From Bacteroidales bacterium (GTDB lineage: Bacteria > Bacteroidota > Bacteroidia > Bacteroidales > UBA932): a DNA stretch of 32,836 bases. Under the pieces are notes generated by a model, which was given only the letters and a program-made list of their open reading frames with translations, was not told the DNA's origin and did not search any database. Shown in pieces: positions 25,001 through 32,836 of this stretch (positions within the stretch are counted from its first letter, which is position 1; every line of letters starts with the position of its first letter). The translations under genes and the position numbers were made by a program. The stretch lies in NCBI GenBank assembly GCA_024402025.1, contig JAKSJY010000009.1, positions 1-32,836 on the forward strand, in the 5' to 3' direction.

Positions 25001-26563
25001 ATCGGCCCCATTGACGTGTTTGCCAGGGAGATACTCGAAGATGCCGAAGGAAAACTCGACGGAATGCTCACAATATCCGGCACCACCGATTCTCCGGAAA
25101 TCAGATGCGACTCCCTGACATTCAGGGACGGGTATGCCGTTATCAGGCAGACCGGTATGAAATACGGTCTCGACGGCCTGCTTGCAATAGACGAAGACGG
25201 CCCGTACATCAGGGAATTCAACATCAGCGACGGAATCGGAGGCGTTGCAAAGATTTCAGGACGGATACCGGGCACGGAAATGTCCATCCAAAGACTCAAG
25301 GTTCTGGACAAGAGCGATGAGGGTGACGGGCTGTTCGGTTCCCTTTCCATCGACGGGGACGTCTCCCTCAGAGGCGAGAATCTGTCCGCAATGGAGATAG
25401 ACGCGAACATCAGCACCTCCGGGGAAGGTCTCGTAAATGTCAACGTCAGCGGGACCGCGGATTATGCCGCGGCCACATCCAGTCTCAGCTTCCTTACCGG
25501 AAAGGAAACAAGTATGGATGAGGAAGTACTCTATGCCGAGAAACTTGCATACAATGGAAATGGCGGAACGGACAACACCTCGGCCGTGGTGCGCGCGGCA
25601 ATCAACGTGAGTCCCGAAGTGGAAATCGTGCTCGGGCTGGACCAGGACGGAACAAATATGCTGACCACCCGCGGGAACGGTCTTATAAACCTCGGCATCA
25701 ACACCTCCGGAAGCGACAACGGTCTTTCAGGAAACTATGATATCCAGAGCGGGAAATACCACCTTTCAGTACTGGGAACACTTGTAAACAAGGACTTCAC
25801 CATCCAGCAGGGCAGTTCCCTGAGATTCGGAGGCGACCTCCTCGACACCGAGTTCGACGTCAAGGCAGTGCACAGCCTCAGGGCTTCTCTCGGACCTCTG
25901 ATTTCCGACACCACATCCGTCTCCACCCAAAGGACCGTAAACTGCGGCATCAGCATCACCGACAAGCTCCGCAGCCCCGAACTCGAGTTCAGCATCGACA
26001 TTCCCGACCTCGACCCCACCACCAGTTCCCTCGTGCAGAGCGAACTCAACACCGAAGACAAAGTCCAGAGGCAGTTCATCGGTCTGCTTGTAACGGGTTC
26101 GTTCATCCCCAGCGAACAGGGAGGAGGCGTCGTGAACAATACCGGAAGCAACATATTGTACAAGAACCTCTCGATGATAATGTCCGGCCAGTTGAACTCC
26201 ATCCTGCAGAAGCTTGGAATACCTGTCGACCTGGGACTCAACTACCAGCAGAACGAAGCCGGAAAGGACATATTCGACGTGGCTATCTCCACGCAGATGT
26301 TCAACAACAGGGTTCTTGTCAACGGAACAATAGGCAACCGCCAGTTCAGCACCAGAAGCAACGAGGAAATGGTCGGGGACATAGACGTGCAGATCAAGCT
26401 CGACCGTACCGGGAACACGCGAATGAGCCTGTTCTCCCATTCGGCGGACGACTACACCAACTACCTGGACAACACCCAGCGCAGCGGAGTCGGCATCTCG
26501 TACCAGAAGGAATTCAACAGGCTGGGTGACCTGTTCAAAAGAAAAAAGAAGAAGGATGAATAA
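22085..26563 (+). CDS. tamB: TamB-like translocation and assembly module / lipid-transport protein
   Basis: A 1492-residue protein. A single N-terminal membrane helix (about residues 10-28) anchors it to the inner membrane; the rest is a long run of beta-strand repeats crossing the periplasm, many with the pattern 'G.(L/V)..n.....(D/N)'. The C-terminal TamB/DUF490 domain is clear in SSLVQSELNTEDKVQRQFIGLLVTGSF, followed by SMIMSGQLNSILQKLGIPVDLGL and a basic end FKRKKKKDE. Family members are AsmA/VPS13-like bridges implicated in outer-membrane protein assembly or phospholipid transport with TamA or a BamA relative. The length is normal for Bacteroidetes. It is divergent from tsaD, a familiar neighbour in this phylum, and heads the operon that runs to recQ. 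Confidence 0.92.
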   Translation: MKKGTDAKRLALRIPAVLLLVAVLCLFLLENGKVQTALVRRAISSIENEHMRIQVGSIKVVPFSVIIVDDILVTDADPYLDDPFGRGYSHTDTLFCAGRICATFNLKGLTAKDHLRLGRVRVDDCSYFLQMEPWGKDRRRAIGTLGRCLNSPPPSETHVEAGDLFEIRKAEMNNFRFTMRTFSTPKPPYGGSGVNWGFIDARASKLKAHGIAFLDSRLNAIIDFCSFSEVNGPSGTISDATIRVGMGEATVRGMTFTDAESELHVDEYKMSYPNPYAFQDFPDSVRIDALVTDSHLTLRTLSSFIGGMDNVPLGFDVERFVAGGTVNDMHILEARAVEDSGIGIDIEAVVRNLFKDIPLEFSLNPRDIRFTTAQLENAVGRVTGQPAGISELAPGHTIDLKFNSGGTFEKFDFSAEATMDGGKVGADMNFRKLPRGNGISLAGNVSLDEVDLGVISGNNALGRATLHFDGSSIFGKNTRVKVSNLEVDKLTALGYAYSGISGNGIFTGKRFDGKIVSRDPNLNFIFQGIFDFAEHSSDKLYKFFATIAYADLKALNLDKSHSVSELSTGVISANLRSMDKGNALVGEASAKGLQFTDNSGHHDLGDITVTSQITPDAYRVQLESPFAKGGYIGNGSFSDVIGSIVSSSLERELPSLFTGNRKRTGAVGDTMFNLRLDMHDSNNLLSLIKPGLYIADGTSLTASMDSSGVIVSSIESPRIAMGESYIKNLRFKADNSQHRVNVRLRGDETKAGPFQLLNTSFDATAHDDALTANLDYAASGSDDYGKLNLIGEFSSDRHKSLLVDIRNNGSELCINGQDWDMSPWNIRMTGNGTEINGFRLASGSQEIIAEGLLSKNETGLFEMDINSLDLGILAVVPNIGIGLGGQFNADARIVSPRSGISGINADISVKDLTVNGEKSGDLAGRAGFTGDNALEIHLDGIDPQGRNGLTADASLHMDTKDINGSATFDGFDIGPIDVFAREILEDAEGKLDGMLTISGTTDSPEIRCDSLTFRDGYAVIRQTGMKYGLDGLLAIDEDGPYIREFNISDGIGGVAKISGRIPGTEMSIQRLKVLDKSDEGDGLFGSLSIDGDVSLRGENLSAMEIDANISTSGEGLVNVNVSGTADYAAATSSLSFLTGKETSMDEEVLYAEKLAYNGNGGTDNTSAVVRAAINVSPEVEIVLGLDQDGTNMLTTRGNGLINLGINTSGSDNGLSGNYDIQSGKYHLSVLGTLVNKDFTIQQGSSLRFGGDLLDTEFDVKAVHSLRASLGPLISDTTSVSTQRTVNCGISITDKLRSPELEFSIDIPDLDPTTSSLVQSELNTEDKVQRQFIGLLVTGSFIPSEQGGGVVNNTGSNILYKNLSMIMSGQLNSILQKLGIPVDLGLNYQQNEAGKDIFDVAISTQMFNNRVLVNGTIGNRQFSTRSNEEMVGDIDVQIKLDRTGNTRMSLFSHSADDYTNYLDNTQRSGVGISYQKEFNRLGDLFKRKKKKDE

Positions 26564-27263
26564 GGGCAGACTTTTCCTGATTCCGTCACCTCTCGGTGAC
26601 AACGATCCCGTCGAGGTGATTCCCGCCCCGACGCTGGAGCTGCTGAAAAGCATAGACACCTATGTGGTGGAGGAGTGCCGCACGGTCAGGAGATACCTCT
26701 CGCGTGCCGGCCTCAAAGGGCACATTGAGGAGCTTAGGATGGTGGAGTTGAACGAACACACCACCAATCAGGAGATCGAAGCGATGCTGAGCCTGTTCGA
26801 CGAGGGAAACGACGTCGGACTGATCAGCGAAGCGGGCCTTCCGGCAGTGGCCGACCCGGGAGCGGCGCTGGTGGCGCTATGCCACGCAAACGGCATCCAG
26901 GTCATCCCGCAGGTGGGTCCGTCCTCGTTGATGATGGCCCTGATGGGTTCCGGACTCAACGGGCAGTCGTTCGCATTCCGGGGCTACCTTCCCGCAAAAA
27001 CGGATGAAAGGCGCAACGCGATCCGCGAGATCGAGAAAACGTCGGGGGCACTGAACCAGAGCCAGATATTCATCGAGACGCCGTACCGCAATGATGCGAT
27101 GCTCGCCGACCTGCTTTCCACCCTCGCGCCCTCGACGCGGCTGACCATAGCGGCGGACATAACCCTTCCGACTCAATTCATAAAAACTGACAGCATTGCG
27201 CAATGGCGCAAATCCCGGTTCCAAATCGGGAAACGCCCTTGCGTGTTCATAATACTCAAATGA
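26556..27263 (+). CDS. SAM-dependent methyltransferase, RsmI-like (tetrapyrrole-methylase fold)
   Basis: A 235-residue protein starting MNKGRLFLIPSPLGD, which matches the first strand of the RsmI/tetrapyrrole methylase fold. VEECRTVRRYL, the conserved LISEAGLPAVADPG at 89-102 and VIPQVGPSSLMMALMGSG at about 117-134 define the SAM pocket. RsmI itself 2'-O-methylates C1402 of 16S rRNA, but it reads 'DAGTPGISDPG' at the central loop. The SEAGLPAVADPG form here belongs to a Bacteroidetes side group, so the target is uncertain. The ATG lies within the end of tamB (8-base overlap); an earlier in-frame start at 26526 is less likely. The TGA overlaps the next ATG by four bases. Confidence 0.82.
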   Translation: MNKGRLFLIPSPLGDNDPVEVIPAPTLELLKSIDTYVVEECRTVRRYLSRAGLKGHIEELRMVELNEHTTNQEIEAMLSLFDEGNDVGLISEAGLPAVADPGAALVALCHANGIQVIPQVGPSSLMMALMGSGLNGQSFAFRGYLPAKTDERRNAIREIEKTSGALNQSQIFIETPYRNDAMLADLLSTLAPSTRLTIAADITLPTQFIKTDSIAQWRKSRFQIGKRPCVFIILK

Positions 27264-28123
27264 AACTGACTTTTTTAGGAACAGGCACCTCACAGGGTGT
27301 GCCGATGATAGGATGCGACTGCCCGGTATGCAGGTCCGCGGACCCGAGGGACAAGAGACTCAGGGCATCGGTGTTCGTGGAGTACAACGGTTTGAGCATT
27401 GTGGTCGACGCCGGTCCGGACTTCCGCTACCAGATGCTCAGGGAGGGAATACGGCACATCGACGCGATACTCCTCACGCACAACCACAAGGACCATATGG
27501 GCGGACTTGACGACATCAGGGCATTCAATCTCAAGGAAGCCAAACCCGTAAACATATACTGCGAACAATACGTACTCGACGCACTCAAGAGAGAATACTG
27601 CTACGCGTTCGCGGAGCCTCGCTATCAGGGCGCGCCCGAATGGCACGTGCACACAATAGACGCAGGCTCCCCCTTCAAGGTCTACTCCAACGAATTCGAG
27701 GAGAAACTGATCTGGGAAACGGGAAAAGGATACCGACACGAGGACAACGCCGGCGTGGATATGGACAGCGTGCCTTATGCGGAAATCATCCCTATCCAGG
27801 GCTACCACCACAAGAACCGCGACCTTTCGGTGCTCGGCTACCGTTTCGGGGATGTGGCCTACCTGACGGATATGAACGTGATAGACGACTGCGAACTGGA
27901 AAAGCTGCACGGGCTGAAGGCTGTAACCCTGAACTGCGTCAAGAGACTTCCGCACTACTCCCATTTCTCACTCCAGGAATGCCTGGACTTTTTCGAGAAG
28001 GTCGGGGCGGAGCAGTCCTATATCACCCACATATCGCACCTTCTTCCCGCATTCACGGATTTCGACCGGGAACTGCCGGACAACGTACACCCGGCCTATG
28101 ACGGACAAACAATTGAATTATGA
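27260..28123 (+). CDS. MBL-fold metallohydrolase, PhnP-like
   Basis: A 287-residue metallo-beta-lactamase-fold protein. FLGTGTSQGVP at 5-15 starts the fold. THNHKDH at 73-79 is the HxHxDH metal site. GCDCPVC at 18-24 adds the Cys-x-Cys-x-x-Cys group found in PhnP, where it holds a structural zinc. Later His residues (HYSHFS and HISHLL) complete the metal ligands. PhnP is a cyclic phosphate phosphodiesterase in phosphonate breakdown, but no other phn gene is present here, so the in vivo substrate is unknown. It overlaps the previous stop by four bases and the following ATG by four bases. The in-frame extension to 27203 lies inside the methyltransferase gene and is rejected. Confidence 0.87.
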   Translation: MKLTFLGTGTSQGVPMIGCDCPVCRSADPRDKRLRASVFVEYNGLSIVVDAGPDFRYQMLREGIRHIDAILLTHNHKDHMGGLDDIRAFNLKEAKPVNIYCEQYVLDALKREYCYAFAEPRYQGAPEWHVHTIDAGSPFKVYSNEFEEKLIWETGKGYRHEDNAGVDMDSVPYAEIIPIQGYHHKNRDLSVLGYRFGDVAYLTDMNVIDDCELEKLHGLKAVTLNCVKRLPHYSHFSLQECLDFFEKVGAEQSYITHISHLLPAFTDFDRELPDNVHPAYDGQTIEL

Positions 28124-30213
28124 ATATGAAAAAAATGACAATCGCGGCCGTTCTATGCGCCGCAGCACTAACATCCTGCAACATGCACAATCCCCTTCTG
28201 GAAGAGTCGCCGCTCGAATACGGAGCGCCTCAGTTCGACAAAATCACCCCGGCTCACTATATGCCCGCATTCAAGCAGGCAATCAAGGAAGCCAAGGCTG
28301 AAATAGATGCCATTGTCGCCAATCCCGAAACTCCCGACTTCGAGAACACCATCGAGGCCCTCGAATTCAGCGGAATGAAACTGGTGAAGGTGGAGGAGAT
28401 TTTCTTCGCCGTAAAGGAAGCCCACTCCAGCGAGGCTCTCGAGAAGATAGCCGAGGAAGTGTCACCCCTCCTTACGGAATACTCGATGTACGTTTCCCTC
28501 AACGAAAAACTGTTCGAAAAGGTCAAGACCGTATATGAAGGCAGGGACAGCCTCAATCTGGAGTCCGACCAGATGAAACTCCTTGAAAACACATACAAGG
28601 GTTTCGTAAGAGGCGGAGCCAACCTCAGCGAAGAGGACAAGGCCGAATACAGCAAACTGGTGGAGGAACTTTCTCTCGCCACCCTCAAATTCGGCAAGAA
28701 CGTGCTCGACGCCACCAACGCATACTCGCTCAACATCACCGATTCCACCGACCTTGCAGGCCTTCCCGACTACGTGATTGCTCTCGGAAAACAGACCGCA
28801 CAGGAAAAAGGCCAGCAGGGATGGACCTATGACCTTTCCTATCCCAGCTTCGGTCCTTTCCTCAAGTTCAGCGAAAAGCGGGAGCTCAGGGAGCAGATGT
28901 GGAGGGAATACAACACCAGAGCCGTCGGAGGAGAATTCGACAACACCCCTGTAGTTCGTCAGATCGTAGAGCTCAGACTCAAGATTGCGAACATCCTCGG
29001 ATACCGCACCTATGCCGACTATGCACTCGAAGAGCGTATGCTCAAGACTCCTGAGAAGGTCGACGCGTTCCTCACATCCCTGCTCGAACCCTCAATCGGT
29101 CCTGCACGCAAGGAAGTCGCCACCGTATTCGCATACGCAAAGACCCACGGCTTCGAGGACAGCGAACTCAAGGCCTGGGACTTCTCATACTGGAGCGAGA
29201 AATACCAGAATGAGAAATACTCCCTGAGCGTTTCGGACCTCAAGCCCTATTTCAAAATCGAAGACTGCATCGATGCAGTGCTCGGCCTCGCCGGAAAACT
29301 CTACGGCATACAGTTCGAGCAGCGCGAAGACCTTCCCGTTTATCAGGAGGACGTCAAGGTATTCGACGTAAAGGATGAAAACGGACGCCATATGGCGCTT
29401 CTCTATGCCGACTTCTTCCCGAGGTCATCCAAACGCGGCGGCGCCTGGATGACCGAATACCGCGGACAGTGGATCAAGGACGGAGTCGAGACAAGGCCCA
29501 TCATCACCCTTGTGACCAACTTCAGCAAGCCTACGGCCGACACACCCGCACTCCTCACCCACGACGAGCTCGAGACCTTCCTGCACGAATTCGGCCACTG
29601 CCTGCACGGAATGCTTTCGGAAGGAAGATATCCTTCCCTCACCTGCACCAACGTTTCCCGCGATTTCGTGGAACTTCCATCGCAGATAATGGAAAACTTC
29701 GCCTATGAGCCCGAATTCCTTCAGGGATTCGCAAAGCACTACCAGACCGGAGAAGTCATTCCCTCTTCCCTGATAGACAAGGTCATCGCAGCCAAGAACT
29801 ATCTCGCGGCCTACTATCAGGTTCGCCAGCTGAGCTTCGGAATCCTCGATATGGCCTGGCATGAGCTGTCCGAAATGACGGAACTTTCCACCCTCGATTT
29901 CGAAAGCGAAGTCGCTCCACGCACGCAGGTACTTCCTTTCGTCCCCGGGACCAGCACTTCCTGCAGCATCACACACCTGTTCAGCGGCGGATATGCATCA
30001 GGCTACTATTCATACAAATGGGCCGAAGTGCTCGAGGCCGACGCATTCTCCCTCTTCAAGGAAAAGGGAATCTTCAACCGCGAGGTTTCCGACTCCTTCA
30101 AGGAAAACATCCTCAGCAAGGGCGGCAGCATCGATGAGGCCGAAATGTTCCGCAACTTCCGCGGACGCGACCCCAAACCCGAAGCACTGCTCAAGAAACT
30201 CGGCATAAAATAG
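28120..30213 (+). CDS. M3-family zinc peptidase lipoprotein, dipeptidyl carboxypeptidase-like
   Basis: A 697-residue thimet-oligopeptidase/Dcp family enzyme. The signal peptide has a lipobox (LTSC, Cys20), so it is likely a periplasmic lipoprotein. The zinc motif HEFGH is at 489-493 within FLHEFGHCLHGML, with the third ligand Glu518 in RDFVELPSQ, as in M3 enzymes. The C-terminal segment FSGGYASGYYSYKWAEVLEADAF carries the conserved substrate-binding tyrosine region. The length and the layout fit Dcp, which removes C-terminal dipeptides. ATG 28120 overlaps the previous stop by four bases; ATG 28126, two codons later, is an equally possible start. recQ follows after four bases. Confidence 0.93.
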   Translation: MNMKKMTIAAVLCAAALTSCNMHNPLLEESPLEYGAPQFDKITPAHYMPAFKQAIKEAKAEIDAIVANPETPDFENTIEALEFSGMKLVKVEEIFFAVKEAHSSEALEKIAEEVSPLLTEYSMYVSLNEKLFEKVKTVYEGRDSLNLESDQMKLLENTYKGFVRGGANLSEEDKAEYSKLVEELSLATLKFGKNVLDATNAYSLNITDSTDLAGLPDYVIALGKQTAQEKGQQGWTYDLSYPSFGPFLKFSEKRELREQMWREYNTRAVGGEFDNTPVVRQIVELRLKIANILGYRTYADYALEERMLKTPEKVDAFLTSLLEPSIGPARKEVATVFAYAKTHGFEDSELKAWDFSYWSEKYQNEKYSLSVSDLKPYFKIEDCIDAVLGLAGKLYGIQFEQREDLPVYQEDVKVFDVKDENGRHMALLYADFFPRSSKRGGAWMTEYRGQWIKDGVETRPIITLVTNFSKPTADTPALLTHDELETFLHEFGHCLHGMLSEGRYPSLTCTNVSRDFVELPSQIMENFAYEPEFLQGFAKHYQTGEVIPSSLIDKVIAAKNYLAAYYQVRQLSFGILDMAWHELSEMTELSTLDFESEVAPRTQVLPFVPGTSTSCSITHLFSGGYASGYYSYKWAEVLEADAFSLFKEKGIFNREVSDSFKENILSKGGSIDEAEMFRNFRGRDPKPEALLKKLGIK

Positions 30214-30217
30214 GACG

Positions 30218-32065
30218 ATGACTCCGATCGAAGCATTGCGGCAGTTCTGGGGCTATGACGATTTCAGACCCGGACAGTTGGACATCATAAACGCGGCCGT
30301 AGAGGGCCGTGATGTCCTTGCCGTGATGCCTACAGGAGGAGGCAAATCGATATGTTTCCAGGTGCCGGCCCTTCTGAAGGACGGGCTGGCGCTTGTGGTC
30401 ACTCCGCTGATAGCCCTGATGAAGGACCAGGTCAGGAACCTTGAAGCCCACGGCATCAAGGCACTTGCCGTCCATTCGGGAATGGACCGTGCGGAGGTGG
30501 AATCCACGCTCAGGGATGCGGCGTACGGGGATTTCAAGTTCCTGTATCTGTCGCCTGAGAGGCTTTGCACGGAGCTGTTCCGCTCCTTTTTGGACATACT
30601 GCCCGTCTCGCTCATCGTCGTGGACGAGGCGCACTGCATCTCGCAGTGGGGATATGACTTCAGGCCAGAATACCTGAGAATCGGCGAGCTGCGCAAGATG
30701 GTCGATGCAAACATCATAGCGCTCACCGCCACCGCCACTCCGGACGTATGCACCGAAATTATGGAGAAACTCTCCTTCCGCTCCCGCAACCTGTTCCGAA
30801 GCGGATTCGAAAGACCGAATCTCAGTTACATAGTGCGCGAATGTGCATCCAAGGACGAACAGTTGAAGGCCATCTGCAACTCCGTCCCCGGTTCGGGGAT
30901 AGTTTACCTCAGGAACAGGCGACAGTGCGAAGACACGTCGGCTATGCTCAAGGCGGAAGGGATAGACGCAAGCTATTACCACGCCGGCCTCTCCCCCCTG
31001 ACAAGAAACGAGAGACAGGAGGCCTGGCGCTGCGGAAAGACAAGGATAATGGTGTGCACGAACGCCTTCGGAATGGGAATAGACAAACCGGACGTGCGTT
31101 TCGTCGTGCATATGGGCCTCCCGGACTCGCTGGAGGCATATTTCCAGGAAGCCGGAAGGGCGGGACGGGACGAAAAGGAATCCTATGCCGTGCTGCTGTG
31201 GAACAAAAAGGACGTACAGAGGGCGGAGCAGTTGATGAGCCTTAACTTTCCCGGTCTGGACTACATCGAGGACATCTACAACAAGCTGCACGTTTTCTAC
31301 GGCATTCCCTATGAAACAGGAGCGGGATACGAACTCAAGTTCGACATACGGGAATTCTGCTCGAAATTCAAGCTGGAGAGTCCGAAGGTCCACTACGCCA
31401 TAAAATATCTGGAGCAGTCGGAGCACCTTGCATACGACGAAGACGTGGAGATTCCTACCCGCATACGGATAATCCCCGAAAGAAAAGCGCTGTATGACAT
31501 CAACGTCCCGGATGAAAAGATGGTGGAGGCGCTGGACTGCCTGATGCGTTCATATACCGGAATTTTCAATTACGGGGTAAGCATCAGCGAGGAAATGGTT
31601 GCAAGACGTCTTGGTATCAGCATCACCGAGCTCAGGCAGCTTCTTTACAGAATGGGCATAGAGCATCTGATACGCTACATCCCCTGCGACAACGCGACGG
31701 TGGTAAGACTCTACCACAACAGAATCCGCCCGGGAGACCTTGACCTTCAGCCCAAACGCTACGAAAGGCTAAGGGAAGAAGCCGTCAAACGGAGAAGGGC
31801 GATGCTGGAATACGCAGAGCAGACCCGGGAATGCAGATCGGCATACCTTTGCAGATATTTCGGACAGGAAGAAAATTCCGACTGCGGAAAATGCGACGTA
31901 TGCAGGAGCTCCAGGTCACGCATCAGGTCCGAAGCCTTGAAATTCATCGCGGAGCACCCGGGCGCAACCGTCCGGGAAATATCCTCGTTCTGCGCGGACC
32001 CGAAAAACGGAATGAGTCCTTCGGACGTAGATACAATAAGGGAAATACTGGATAAATCGTGTTGA
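30218..32065 (+). CDS. recQ: RecQ-family DNA helicase with a delayed zinc site
   Basis: A 615-residue superfamily 2 helicase, unwinding DNA 3' to 5' in recombination and fork repair. FRPGQ at 16-20, Walker A TGGGKS at 39-44, DEAHCISQWGYDFRP at 136-150, ALTATATP and the lobe 2 motif QEAGRAGRDE are all present. The zinc cysteines at 539, 556, 559 and 562 have exactly the spacing of E. coli RecQ (17, 3, 3). In E. coli they lie right after the helicase lobes (380-403); here a region of about 200 residues, including winged-helix-like segments, comes first. No HRDC domain is evident; a short tail (EHPGATVREISSF) follows the zinc site. The ATG is four bases after the M3 peptidase stop. It is the last gene of the tamB operon. 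Confidence 0.95.
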   Translation: MTPIEALRQFWGYDDFRPGQLDIINAAVEGRDVLAVMPTGGGKSICFQVPALLKDGLALVVTPLIALMKDQVRNLEAHGIKALAVHSGMDRAEVESTLRDAAYGDFKFLYLSPERLCTELFRSFLDILPVSLIVVDEAHCISQWGYDFRPEYLRIGELRKMVDANIIALTATATPDVCTEIMEKLSFRSRNLFRSGFERPNLSYIVRECASKDEQLKAICNSVPGSGIVYLRNRRQCEDTSAMLKAEGIDASYYHAGLSPLTRNERQEAWRCGKTRIMVCTNAFGMGIDKPDVRFVVHMGLPDSLEAYFQEAGRAGRDEKESYAVLLWNKKDVQRAEQLMSLNFPGLDYIEDIYNKLHVFYGIPYETGAGYELKFDIREFCSKFKLESPKVHYAIKYLEQSEHLAYDEDVEIPTRIRIIPERKALYDINVPDEKMVEALDCLMRSYTGIFNYGVSISEEMVARRLGISITELRQLLYRMGIEHLIRYIPCDNATVVRLYHNRIRPGDLDLQPKRYERLREEAVKRRRAMLEYAEQTRECRSAYLCRYFGQEENSDCGKCDVCRSSRSRIRSEALKFIAEHPGATVREISSFCADPKNGMSPSDVDTIREILDKSC

Positions 32066-32091
32066 ATTGTCCCCGAAAATCAGTATATTTG
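32062..32091 (+). promoter_or_regulatory. Promoter of pckA
   Basis: TTGA at 32062-32065 and TATATTTG at 32084-32091 have the same 18-base spacing as the tRNA-Thr promoter. The -33 element overlaps the recQ stop codon. The start is predicted near 32096, leaving a leader of about 34 bases. No terminator is seen between recQ and this promoter. Confidence 0.72.
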
Positions 32092-32129
32092 CGGCGTCTT
32101 AGAAAACAAAATTCAAATCACTATAAATT

Positions 32130-32836
32130 ATGGCTAAAATCAATCTTTGCAAGTATGGCATCAAGGGTGTGAGCGAGATTCTCTACAACCCTACATACGA
32201 GGTTCTCTACAATGAAGAGACCAAACCCGGCCTCGAAGGTTTCGACAAGGGCCAGGTTACGGAGCTCGGAGCCGTAAACGTTATGACAGGCGTTTATACA
32301 GGCCGTTCTCCTAAAGACAAATATATCGTAATGGACAAGAAGTCCAAAGATACCGTATGGTGGACTTCTGAAGAGTACAAGAATGACAACCACCCCCTCA
32401 GCGAGAAGAACTGGAAGGCTCTCAAGGACCTCGCGGTAAAGCAGCTCAGCGGCAAGAGGCTCTTCGTTGTCGACGGTTTCTGCGGAACACACAAGGACAC
32501 CAGGATGAAGGTACGTTTCATCATGGAGGTTGCCTGGCAGGCTCACTTCGTGACCAATATGTTCATCCGTCCCAAGAATCAGGAGGAGTTCGACCAGGAG
32601 CCTGACTTCGTAGTTTACTGCGCGGCAAAGGCAAAGGTTGACAACTACAAGGAAATGGGACTCAACTCCGAGACCGCAGTTGCATTCAACGTTTCCACAA
32701 AGGAGCAGGTTATCCTCAACACCTGGTACGGCGGCGAGATGAAGAAGGGACTCTTCTCGATGATGAACTACTTCCTTCCCCTCAAGGGCATCGCTTCGAT
32801 GCACTGCTCTGCGAACACCGATATGAACGGCGAGAA
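32130..32836 (+). CDS. pckA: Phosphoenolpyruvate carboxykinase (ATP), 5' part only
   Basis: The frame opens at ATG 32130 and runs off the right edge; about 235 residues of an expected 530-540 are visible. Signatures of the ATP-dependent enzyme are [13 protein letters not shown] near residue 55, where the Arg binds oxaloacetate/[23 protein letters not shown] and [21 protein letters not shown], which precedes the nucleotide-binding loop. It interconverts oxaloacetate and phosphoenolpyruvate; in anaerobic Bacteroidetes it mostly fixes CO2 on the route to succinate. The catalytic Mn site and Walker A loop are beyond the window. It has its own promoter after recQ. Confidence 0.96.
   Translation, partial: MAKINLCKYGIKGVSEILYNPTYEVLYNEETKPGLEGFDKGQVTELGAVNVMTGVYTGRSPKDKYIVMDKKSKDTVWWTSEEYKNDNHPLSEKNWKALKDLAVKQLSGKRLFVVDGFCGTHKDTRMKVRFIMEVAWQAHFVTNMFIRPKNQEEFDQEPDFVVYCAAKAKVDNYKEMGLNSETAVAFNVSTKEQVILNTWYGGEMKKGLFSMMNYFLPLKGIASMHCSANTDMNGE

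Noticed and set aside
25766..26659. A 297-residue open frame antisense to the end of tamB
   Set aside because: It lies opposite the conserved TamB C-terminal domain and across the next gene's start; it looks like a composition shadow.
30191..31426. A 411-residue open frame antisense to recQ
   Set aside because: recQ on the plus strand has every helicase motif; the antisense protein shows no family signature and no promoter.
1..32836. Mobile element, prophage, CRISPR array or integron
   Set aside because: No transposase, integrase, direct-repeat array or attachment-type repeat was seen; the gene content is core and tightly packed throughout.

Overview
This window looks like a piece of a Bacteroidota chromosome, most likely Bacteroidales. 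The evidence is a 286-residue primary sigma factor of the short Bacteroides type, repeated TAnnTTTG -7 promoter boxes, absence of clear Shine-Dalgarno sequences, a TamB/TsaD divergent pair, menaquinone genes, and secreted lipoprotein peptidases. Base composition is moderately GC-rich in genes, with AT-rich promoter gaps. Genes are packed tightly: no gap reaches 300 bases, and most operon junctions are 4-base stop/start overlaps or gaps under 15 bases. I see no insertion sequence, prophage, CRISPR array or attachment site; nearly everything is core metabolism and information processing.

Layout. (1) 1-4030, plus strand: the 3' part of a GH20 glycosidase, the ribosome hibernation factor hpf, a serine hydrolase lipoprotein, and the menaquinone genes menG and menA. 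(2) 4032-8013, minus strand: argS, rpoD and a DegP/HtrA protease, read in the order degP-rpoD-argS. (3) 8122-12062, plus: dnaN, a DEDD exonuclease, an FAH-like protein of unknown role, and nhaA. (4) 12066-13439, minus: mnmA with an unusual internal insertion. (5) 13502-15565, plus: cdd, the SRP RNA, a flavoprotein and tRNA-Thr(CGT). (6) 15632-18526, plus: an M16 peptidase lipoprotein. (7) 18537-22009, minus: tsaD, an FAD-dependent dehydrogenase and an Abi_2/HEPN protein, read in that order. (8) 22085-32065, plus: tamB, an RsmI-like methyltransferase, a PhnP-like metallohydrolase, an M3 peptidase and recQ. (9) 32130 to the right edge: the 5' part of pckA.

The genes form several themes: tRNA maturation and charging (argS, mnmA, tsaD, tRNA-Thr), replication and repair (dnaN, exonuclease, recQ), envelope biogenesis and periplasmic proteolysis (degP, tamB, M16 and M3 peptidases), and respiration (menG, menA). 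The window carries both the primary sigma factor gene and about ten candidate promoters of the type it should recognise. The SRP RNA 5' end gives an internal ruler for where transcription starts relative to the -7 box.

The most unusual items are the HEPN/Abi_2 gene locked by a 4-base overlap into the tsaD operon, the roughly 100-residue insertion in MnmA, a degenerate FAH-like protein with a TTG start in the dnaN operon, a RecQ whose zinc site lies after an extra region of about 200 residues, and a tRNA terminator whose T-run is shared with the next gene's promoter. I did not find a clear-cut new multi-gene system; the Abi_2/tsaD linkage is the best candidate.
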